Below are positions 50,486 through 61,005 of a stretch of 64,000 nucleotides of DNA, piece after piece (the stretch's first letter is position 1; each line of letters starts with the position of its first letter). A program made the translations under genes and the position numbers. The notes beneath the pieces are model-generated. The model saw only the letters and a program-made list of their open reading frames with translations. It did no database searches and was not told the origin of the DNA. The stretch comes from Rallus limicola. Its lineage: Eukaryota > Chordata > Aves > Gruiformes > Rallidae. The stretch is taken from the NCBI GenBank assembly GCA_022605955.1, contig JAKCOZ010000317.1, positions 62,001-126,000 on the forward strand, in the 5' to 3' direction.

Positions 50486-52465
50486 CTCCCAAAGTAAAGA
50501 AGCTAGGCATGAAAGGCATAGCTTGTCTGAAACCTCCTAACAGGACACACAAGCAGACCCTGTCACTTTGGCTCTCAGCCTTTTCCTTTGCCTGGAAAGA
50601 GGGAACATGCCTGGAACCTCCTACGGTGCTTTTCTCGGCCCTAGCAGACTGCAGTTCAAAACATGCTAAACGTCCAGCAATAACTCCCAAAGTAAAGAAG
50701 CTAGGCATGAAAGGCATAGCTTGTCTGAAACCTCCTAACAGGACACACAAGCAGACCCTGTCACTTTGGCTCTCAGCCTTTTCCTTTGCCTGGAAAGAGG
50801 GAACATGCCTGGAACCTCCTACGGTGCTTTTCTCGGCCCTAGCAGACTGCAGTTCAAAACATGCTAAACGTCCAGCAATAACTCCCAAAGTAAAGAAGCT
50901 AGGCATGAAAGGCATAGCTTGTCTGAAACCTCCTAACAGGACACACAAGCAGACCCTGTCACTTTGGCTCTCAGCCTTTTCCTTTGCCTGGAAAGAGGGA
51001 ACATGCCTGGAACCTCCTACGGTGCTTTTCTCGGCCCTAGCAGACTGCAGTTCAAAACATGCTAAACGTCCAGCAATAACTCCCAAAGTAAAGAAGCTAG
51101 GACTGAAAGGCATAGCTTGTCTGAAACCTCCTAACAGGACTCACAAGCAGACCATGTCACTTTGGCTCTCAGCCTTTTCCTTTGCCTGGAAAGAGGGAAC
51201 ATGCCTGGAACCTCCTACGGTGCTTTTCTCGGCCCTAGCAGACTGCAGTTCAAAACATGCTAAACGTCCAGCAATAACTCCCAAAGTAAAGAAGCTAGGA
51301 CTGAAAGGCATAGCTTGTCTGAAACCTCCTAACAGGACACACAAGCAGACCCTGTCACTTTGGCTCTCAGCCTTTTCCTTTGCCTGGAAAGAGGGAACAT
51401 GCCTGGAACCTCCTACGGTGCTTTTCTCGGCCCTAGCAGACTGCAGTTCAAAACATGCTAAACGTCCAGCAATAACTCCCAAAGTAAAGAAGCTAGGACT
51501 GAAAGGCATAGCTTGTCTGAAACCTCCTAACAGGACACACAAGCAGACCCTGTCACTTTGGCTCTCAGCCTTTTCCTTTGCCTGGAAAGAGGGAACATGC
51601 CTGGAACCTCCTACGGTGCTTTTCTCGGCCCTAGCAGACTGCAGTTCAAAACATGCTAAACGTCCAGCAATAACTCCCAAAGTAAAGAAGCTAGGACTGA
51701 AAGGCATAGCTTGTCTGAAACCTCCTAACAGGACACACAAGCAGACCCTGTCACTTTGGCTCTCAGCCTTTTCCTTTGCCTGGAAAGAGGGAACATGCCT
51801 GGAACCTCCTACGGTGCTTTTCTCGGCCCTAGCAGACTAAAGTTCAAAACATGCTAAACGTCCAGCAATAACTCCCAAAGTAAAGAAGCTAGGACTGAAA
51901 GGCATAGCTTGTCTGAAACCTCCTAACAGGACTCACAAGCAGACCCTGTCACTTTGGCTCTCAGCCTTTTCCTTTGCCTGGAAAGAGGGAACATGCCTGG
52001 AACCTCCTACGGTGCTTTTCTCGGCCCTAGCAGACTGCAGTTCAAAACATGCTAAACGTCCAGCAATAACTCCCAAAGTAAAGAAGCTAGGACTGAAAGG
52101 CATAGCTTGTCTGAAACCTCCTAACAGGACACACAAGCAGACCCTGTCACTTTGGCTCTCAGCCTTTTCCTTTGCCTGGAAAGAGGGAACATGCCTGGAA
52201 CCTCCTACGGTGCTTTTCTCGGCCCTAGCAGACTGCAGTTCAAAACATGCTAAACGTCCAGCAATAACTCCCAAAGTAAAGAAGCTAGGCATGAAAGGCA
52301 TAGCTTGTCTGAAACCTCCTAACAGGACTCACCAGCAGACCCTGTCACTTTGGCTCTCAGCCTTTTCCTTTGCCTGGAAAGAGGGAACATGCCTGGAACC
52401 TCCTACGGTGCTTTTCTCGGCCCTAGCAGACTGCAGTTCAAAACATGCTAAACGTCCAGCAATAA
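50486..52465 (+). repeat. caccagcag-terminated HOR unit, 10 monomers
   Basis: Like the unit before it, this has M M M, L monomers including gactaaag (51,838) followed by t62 (51,933), then caccagcag (52,329). It has two fewer L monomers after the t62 one. The first L has t62 with gaccatgtcac (51,141-51,160), a change found elsewhere only near 60,460. Confidence 0.9.
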
Positions 52466-53455
52466 CTCCCAAAGTAAAGAAGCTAGGCATGAAAGGCATA
52501 GCTTGTCTGAAACCTCCTAACAGGACACACAAGCAGACCCTGTCACTTTGGCTCTCAGCCTTTTCCTTTGCCTGGAAAGAGGGAACATGCCTGGAACCTC
52601 CTACGGTGCTTTTCTCGGCCCTAGCAGACTGCAGTTCAAAACATGCTAAACGTCCAGCAATAACTCCCAAAGTAAAGAAGCTAGGCATGAAAGGCATGGC
52701 TTGTCTGAAACCTCCTAACAGGACACACAAGCAGACCCTGTCACTTTGGCTCTCAGCCTTTTCCTTTGCCTGGAAAGAGGGAACATGCCTGGAACCTCCT
52801 ACGGTGCTTTTCTCGGCCCTAGCAGACTGCAGTTCAAAACATGCTAAACGTCCAGCAATAACTCCCAAAGTAAAGAAGCTAGGCATGAAAGGCATAGCTT
52901 GTCTGAAACCTCCTAACAGGACACACAAGCAGACCCTGTCACTTTGGCTCTCAGCCTTTTCCTTTGCCTGGAAAGAGGGAACATGCCTGGAACCTCCTAC
53001 GGTGCTTTTCTCGGCCCTAGCAGACTGCAGTTCAAAACATGCTAAACGTCCAGCAATAACTCCCAAAGTAAAGAAGCTAGGACTGAAAGGCATAGCTTGT
53101 CTGAAACCTCCTAACAGGACACACAAGCAGACCCTGTCACTTTGGCTCTCAGCCTTTTCCTTTGCCTGGAAAGAGGGAACATGCCTGGAACCTCCTACGG
53201 TGCTTTTCTCGGCCCTAGCAGACTGCAGTTCAAAACATGCTAAACGTCCAGCAATAACTCCCAAAGTAAAGAAGCTAGGCATGAAAGGCATAGCTTGTCT
53301 GAAACCTCCTAACAGGACTCACCAGCAGACCCTGTCACTTTGGCTCTCAGCCTTTTCCTTTGCCTGGAAAGAGGGAACATGCCTGGAACCTCCTACGGTG
53401 CTTTTCTCGGCCCTAGCAGACTGCAGTTCAAAACATGCTAAACGTCCAGCAATAA
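52466..53455 (+). repeat. caccagcag-terminated HOR unit, 5 monomers
   Basis: The order is M, M with ggcatggc (52,697), M, L, M with caccagcag (53,319). This is the shortest unit of the family and looks like a deletion derivative of the 10- and 12-monomer units. Confidence 0.88.
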
Positions 53456-56400
53456 CTCCCAAAGTAAAGAAGCTAGGCATGAAAGGCATAGCTTGTCTGA
53501 AACCTCCTAACAGGACACACAAGCAGACCCTGTCACTTTGGCTCTCAGCCTTTTCCTTTGCCTGGAAAGAGGGAACATGCCTGGAACCTCCTACGGTGCT
53601 TTTCTCGGCCCTAGCAGACTGCAGTTCAAAACATGCTAAACGTCCAGCAATAACTCCCAAAGTAAAGAAGCTAGGCATGAAAGGCATAGCTTGTCTGAAA
53701 CCTCCTAACAGGACACACAAGCAGACCCTGTCACTTTGGCTCTCAGCCTTTTCCTTTGCCTGGAAAGAGGGAACATGCCTGGAACCTCCTACGGTGCTTT
53801 TCTCGGCCCTAGCAGACTGCAGTTCAAAACATGCTAAACGTCCAGCAATAACTCCCAAAGTAAAGAAGCTAGGACTGAAAGGCATAGCTTGTCTGAAACC
53901 TCCTAACAGGACACACAAGCAGACCCTGTCACTTTGGCTCTCAGCCTTTTCCTTTGCCTGGAAAGAGGGAACATGCCTGGAACCTCCTACGGTGCTTTTC
54001 TCGGCCCTAGCAGACTGCAGTTCAAAACATGCTAAACGTCCAGCAATAACTCCCAAAGTAAAGAAGCTAGGCATGAAAGGCATAGCTTGTCTGAAACCTC
54101 CTAACAGGACACACAAGCAGACCCTGTCACTTTGGCTCTCAGCCTTTTCCTTTGCCTGGAAAGAGGGAACATGCCTGGAACCTCCTACGGTGCTTTTCTC
54201 GGCCCTAGCAGACTGCAGTTCAAAACATGCTAAACGTCCAGCAATAACTCCCAAAGTAAAGAAGCTAGGCATGAAAGGCATAGCTTGTCTGAAACCTCCT
54301 AACAGGACACACAAGCAGACCCTGTCACTTTGGCTCTCAGCCTTTTCCTTTGCCTGGAAAGAGGGAACATGCCTGGAACCTCCTACGGTGCTTTTCTCGG
54401 CCCTAGCAGACTGCAGTTCAAAACATGCTAAACGTCCAGCAATAACTCCCAAAGTAAAGAAGCTAGGCCTGAAAGGCATAGCTTGTCTGAAACCTCCTAA
54501 CAGGACACACAAGCAGACCCTGTCACTTTGGCTCTCAGCCTTTTCCTTTGCCTGGAAAGAGGGAACATGCCTGGAACCTCCTACGGTGCTTTTCTCGGCC
54601 CTAGCAGACTGCAGTTCAAAACATGCTAAACGTCCAGCAATAACTCCCAAAGTAAAGAAGCTAGGCATGAAAGGCATAGCTTGTCTGAAACCTCCTAACA
54701 GGACACACAAGCAGACCCTGTCACTTTGGCTCTCAGCCTTTTCCTTTGCCTGGAAAGAGGGAACATGCCTGGAACCTCCTACAGTGCTTTTCTCGGCCCT
54801 AGCAGACTGCAGTTCAAAACATGCTAAACGTCCAGCAATAACTCCCAAAGTAAAGAAGCTAGGCATGAAAGGCATAGCTTGTCTGAAACCTCCTAACAGG
54901 ACACACAAGCAGACCCTGTCACTTTGGCTCTCAGCCTTTTCCTTTGCCTGGAAAGAGGGAACATGCCTGGAACCTCCTACGGTGCTTTTCTCGGCCCTAG
55001 CAGACTGCAGTTCAAAACATGCTAAACGTCCAGCAATAACTCCCAAAGTAAAGAAGCTAGGCATGAAAGGCATAGCTTGTCTGAAACCTCCTAACAGGAC
55101 ACACAAGCAGACCCTGTCACTTTGGCTCTCAGCCTTTTCCTTTGCCTGGAATGAGGGAACATACCTGCTACCTCCTACAGTGCTTTTCTCGGCCCTAGCA
55201 GACTGCAGTTCAAAACATGCTAAACGTCCAGCAATAACTCCCAAAGTAAAGAAGCTAGGCATGAAAGGCATAGCTTGTCTGAAACCTCCTAACAGGACAC
55301 ACAAGCAGACCCTGTCACTTTGGCTCTCAGCCTTTTCCTTTGCCTGGAAAGAGGGAACATGCCTGGAACCTCCTACGGTGCTTTTCTCGGCCCTAGCAGA
55401 CTGCAGTTCAAAACATGCTAAACGTCCAGCAATAACTCCCAAAGTAAAGAAGCTAGGCATGAAAGGCATAGCTTGTCTGAAACCTCCTAACAGGACACAC
55501 AAGCAGACCCTGTCACTTTGGCTCTCAGCCTTTTCCTTTGCCTGGAAAGAGGGAACATGCCTGGAACCTCCTACGGTGCTTTTCTCGGCCCTAGCAGACT
55601 GCAGTTCAAAACATGCTAAACGTCCAGCAATAACTCCCAAAGTAAAGAAGCTAGGACTGAAAGGCATAGCTTGTCTGAAACCTCCTAACAGGACACACAA
55701 GCAGACCCTGTCACTTTGGCTCTCAGCCTTTTCCTTTGCCTGGAAAGAGGGAACATGCCTGGAACCTCCTACGGTGCTTTTCTCGGCCCTAGCAGACTGC
55801 AGTTCAAAACATGCTAAACGTCCAGCAATAACTCCCAAAGTAAAGAAGCTAGGCATGAAAGGCATAGCTTGTCTGAAACCTCCTAACAGGACACACAAGC
55901 AGACCCTGTCACTTTGGCTCTCAGCCTTTTCCTTTGCCTGGAAAGAGGGAACATGCCTGGAACCTCCTACGGTGCTTTTCTCGGCCCTAGCAGACTGCAG
56001 TTCAAAACATGCTAAACGTCCAGCAATAACTCCCAAAGTAAAGAAGCTAGGACTGAAAGGCATAGCTTGTCTGAAACCTCCTAACAGGACACACAAGCAG
56101 ACCCTGTCACTTTGGCTCTCAGCCTTTTCCTTTGCCTGGAAAGAGGGAACATGCCTGGAACCTCCTACGGTGCTTTTCTCGGCCCTAGCAGACTGCAGTT
56201 CAAAACATGCTAAACGTCCAGCAATAACTCCCAAAGTAAAGAAGCTAGGCATGAAAGGCATAGCTTGTCTGAAACCTCCTAACAGGACACACAAGCAGAC
56301 CCTGTCACTTTGGCTCTCAGCCTTTTCCTTTGCCTGGAAAGAGGGAACATGCCTGGAACCTCCTACAGTGCTTTTCTCGGCCCTAGCAGACTGCAGTTCA

Positions 56401-59400
56401 AAACATGCTAAACGTCCAGCAATAACTCCCAAAGTAAAGAAGCTAGGCATGAAAGGCATAGCTTGTCTGAAACCTCCTAACAGGACACACAAGCAGACCC
56501 TGTCACTTTGGCTCTCAGCCTTTTCCTTTGCCTGGAAAGAGGGAACATGCCTGGAACCTCCTACGGTGCTTTTCTCGGCCCTAGCAGACTGCAGTTCAAA
56601 ACATGCTAAACGTCCAGCAATAACTCCCAAAGTAAAGAAGCTAGGCATGAAAGGCATAGCTTGTCTGAAACCTCCTAACAGGACACACAAGCAGACCCTG
56701 TCACTTTGGCTCTCAGCCTTTTCCTTTGCCTGGAATGAGGGAACATACCTGCTACCTCCTACAGTGCTTTTCTCGGCCCTAGCAGACTGCAGTTCAAAAC
56801 ATGCTAAACGTCCAGCAATAACTCCCAAAGTAAAGAAGCTAGGCATGAAAGACATAGCTTGTCTGAAACCTCCTAACAGGACACACAAGCAGACCCTGTC
56901 ACTTTGGCTCTCAGCCTTTTCCTTTGCCTGGAAAGAGGGAACATGCCTGGAACCTCCTACGGTGCTTTTCTCGGCCCTAGCAGACTGCAGTTCAAAACAT
57001 GCTAAACGTCCAGCAATAACTCCCAAAGTAAAGAAGCTAGGCATGAAAGGCATAGCTTGTCTGAAACCTCCTAACAGGACACACAAGCAGACCCTGTCAC
57101 TTTGGCTCTCAGCCTTTTCCTTTGCCTGGAAAGAGGGAACATGCCTGGAACCTCCTACGGTGCTTTTCTCGGCCCTAGCAGACTGCAGTTCAAAACATGC
57201 TAAACGTCCAGCAATAACTCCCAAAGTAAAGAAGCTAGGACTGAAAGGCATAGCTTGTCTGAAACCTCCTAACAGGACACACAAGCAGACCCTGTCACTT
57301 TGGCTCTCAGCCTTTTCCTTTGCCTGGAAAGAGGGAACATGCCTGGAACCTCCTACGGTGCTTTTCTCGGCCCTAGCAGACTGCAGTTCAAAACATGCTA
57401 AACGTCCAGCAATAACTCCCAAAGTAAAGAAGCTAGGCATGAAAGGCATAGCTTGTCTGAAACCTCCTAACAGGACACACAAGCAGACCCTGTCACTTTG
57501 GCTCTCAGCCTTTTCCTTTGCCTGGAAAGAGGGAACATGCCTGGAACCTCCTACGGTGCTTTTCTCGGCCCTAGCAGACTGCAGTTCAAAACATGCTAAA
57601 CGTCCAGCAATAACTCCCAAAGTAAAGAAGCTAGGACTGAAAGGCATAGCTTGTCTGAAACCTCCTAACAGGACACACAAGCAGACCCTGTCACTTTGGC
57701 TCTCAGCCTTTTCCTTTGCCTGGAAAGAGGGAACATGCCTGGAACCTCCTACGGTGCTTTTCTCGGCCCTAGCAGACTGCAGTTCAAAACATGCTAAACG
57801 TCCAGCAATAACTCCCAAAGTAAAGAAGCTAGGCATGAAAGGCATAGCTTGTCTGAAACCTCCTAACAGGACACACAAGCAGACCCTGTCACTTTGGCTC
57901 TCAGCCTTTTCCTTTGCCTGGAAAGAGGGAACATGCCTGGAACCTCCTACAGTGCTTTTCTCGGCCCTAGCAGACTGCAGTTCAAAACATGCTAAACGTC
58001 CAGCAATAACTCCCAAAGTAAAGAAGCTAGGCATGAAAGGCATAGCTTGTCTGAAACCTCCTAACAGGACACACAAGCAGACCCTGTCACTTTGGCTCTC
58101 AGCCTTTTCCTTTGCCTGGAAAGAGGGAACATGCCTGGAACCTCCTACGGTGCTTTTCTCGGCCCTAGCAGACTGCAGTTCAAAACATGCTAAACGTCCA
58201 GCAATAACTCCCAAAGTAAAGAAGCTAGGCATGAAAGGCATAGCTTGTCTGAAACCTCCTAACAGGACACACAAGCAGACCCTGTCACTTTGGCTCTCAG
58301 CCTTTTCCTTTGCCTGGAATGAGGGAACATACCTGCTACCTCCTACAGTGCTTTTCTCGGCCCTAGCAGACTGCAGTTCAAAACATGCTAAACGTCCAGC
58401 AATAACTCCCAAAGTAAAGAAGCTAGGCATGAAAGGCATAGCTTGTCTGAAACCTCCTAACAGGACACACAAGCAGACCCTGTCACTTTGGCTCTCAGCC
58501 TTTTCCTTTGCCTGGAAAGAGGGAACATGCCTGGAACCTCCTACGGTGCTTTTCTCGGCCCTAGCAGACTGCAGTTCAAAACATGCTAAACGTCCAGCAA
58601 TAACTCCCAAAGTAAAGAAGCTAGGCATGAAAGGCATAGCTTGTCTGAAACCTCCTAACAGGACACACAAGCAGACCCTGTCACTTTGGCTCTCAGCCTT
58701 TTCCTTTGCCTGGAAAGAGGGAACATGCCTGGAACCTCCTACGGTGCTTTTCTCGGCCCTAGCAGACTGCAGTTCAAAACATGCTAAACGTCCAGCAATA
58801 ACTCCCAAAGTAAAGAAGCTAGGACTGAAAGGCATAGCTTGTCTGAAACCTCCTAACAGGACACACAAGCAGACCCTGTCACTTTGGCTCTCAGCCTTTT
58901 CCTTTGCCTGGAAAGAGGGAACATGCCTGGAACCTCCTACGGTGCTTTTCTCGGCCCTAGCAGACTGCAGTTCAAAACATGCTAAACGTCCAGCAATAAC
59001 TCCCAAAGTAAAGAAGCTAGGCATGAAAGGCATAGCTTGTCTGAAACCTCCTAACAGGACACACAAGCAGACCCTGTCACTTTGGCTCTCAGCCTTTTCC
59101 TTTGCCTGGAAAGAGGGAACATGCCTGGAACCTCCTACGGTGCTTTTCTCGGCCCTAGCAGACTGCAGTTCAAAACATGCTAAACGTCCAGCAATAACTC
59201 CCAAAGTAAAGAAGCTAGGCATGAAAGGCATAGCTTGTCTGAAACCTCCTAACAGGACACACAAGCAGACCCTGTCACTTTGGCTCTCAGCCTTTTCCTT
59301 TGCCTGGAAAGAGGGAACATGCCTGGAACCTCCTACGGTGCTTTTCTCGGCCCTAGCAGACTGCAGTTCAAAACATGCTAAACGTCCAGCAATAACTCCC

Positions 59401-59791
59401 AAAGTAAAGAAGCTAGGACTGAAAGGCATAGCTTGTCTGAAACCTCCTAACAGGACACACAAGCAGACCCTGTCACTTTGGCTCTCAGCCTTTTCCTTTG
59501 CCTGGAAAGAGGGAACATGCCTGGAACCTCCTACGGTGCTTTTCTCGGCCCTAGCAGACTGCAGTTCAAAACATGCTAAACGTCCAGCAATAACTCCCAA
59601 AGTAAAGAAGCTAGGCATGAAAGGCATAGCTTGTCTGAAACCTCCTAACAGGACTCACCAGCAGACCCTGTCACTTTGGCTCTCAGCCTTTTCCTTTGCC
59701 TGGAAAGAGGGAACATGCCTGGAACCTCCTACGGTGCTTTTCTCGGCCCTAGCAGACTGCAGTTCAAAACATGCTAAACGTCCAGCAATAA
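53456..59791 (+). repeat. caccagcag-terminated HOR unit, 32 monomers
   Basis: It ends at the caccagcag of 59,655. Its first nine monomers repeat those of 42,962-44,743 at a distance of 10,494 bp (53 monomers), including ggcctg (54,468), tacag (54,783) and aatgagg (55,150). Its length comes from internal amplification of an 8-monomer unit. Confidence 0.88.
54644..59197 (+). repeat. 8-monomer higher-order repeat, two full copies plus 7/8 (1,584 bp)
   Basis: The unit order is M with tacag, M, M with aatgagg and Y, M, M, L, M, L. Copies start at 54,644, 56,228 and 57,812. The aatgagg monomers are near 55,150, 56,734 and 58,318, exactly 1,584 apart. The third copy departs at its last monomer. The second copy alone has gaaagacat (near 56,850). 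Confidence 0.92.
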
Positions 59792-61005
59792 CTCCCAAAG
59801 TAAAGAAGCTAGGCATGAAAGGCATAGCTTGTCTGAAACCTCCTAACAGGACACACAAGCAGACCCTGTCACTTTGGCTCTCAGCCTTTTCCTTTGCCTG
59901 GAAAGAGGGAACATGCCTGGAACCTCCTACGGTGCTTTTCTCGGCCCTAGCAGACTGCAGTTCAAAACATGCTAAACGTCCAGCAATAACTCCCAAAGTA
60001 AAGAAGCTAGGCATGAAAGGCATAGCTTGTCTGAAACCTCCTAACAGGACACACAAGCAGACCCTGTCACTTTGGCTCTCAGCCTTTTCCTTTGCCTGGA
60101 AAGAGGGAACATGCCTGGAACCTCCTACGGTGCTTTTCTCGGCCCTAGCAGACTGCAGTTCAAAACATGCTAAACGTCCAGCAATAACTCCCAAAGTAAA
60201 GAAGCTAGGCATGAAAGGCATAGCTTGTCTGAAACCTCCTAACAGGACACACAAGCAGACCCTGTCACTTTGGCTCTCAGCCTTTTCCTTTGCCTGGAAA
60301 GAGGGAACATGCCTGGAACCTCCTACGGTGCTTTTCTCGGCCCTAGCAGACTGCAGTTCAAAACATGCTAAACGTCCAGCAATAACTCCCAAAGTAAAGA
60401 AGCTAGGACTGAAAGGCATAGCTTGTCTGAAACCTCCTAACAGGACTCACAAGCAGACCATGTCACTTTGGCTCTCAGCCTTTTCCTTTGCCTGGAAAGA
60501 GGGAACATGCCTGGAACCTCCTACGGTGCTTTTCTCGGCCCTAGCAGACTGCAGTTCAAAACATGCTAAACGTCCAGCAATAACTCCCAAAGTAAAGAAG
60601 CTAGGACTGAAAGGCATAGCTTGTCTGAAACCTCCTAACAGGACACACAAGCAGACCCTGTCACTTTGGCTCTCAGCCTTTTCCTTTGCCTGGAAAGAGG
60701 GAACATGCCTGGAACCTCCTACGGTGCTTTTCTCGGCCCTAGCAGACTGCAGTTCAAAACATGCTAAACGTCCAGCAATAACTCCCAAAGTAAAGAAGCT
60801 AGGACTGAAAGGCATAGCTTGTCTGAAACCTCCTAACAGGACACACAAGCAGACCCTGTCACTTTGGCTCTCAGCCTTTTCCTTTGCCTGGAAAGAGGGA
60901 ACATGCCTGGAACCTCCTACGGTGCTTTTCTCGGCCCTAGCAGACTGCAGTTCAAAACATGCTAAACGTCCAGCAATAACTCCCAAAGTAAAGAAGCTAG
61001 GACTG

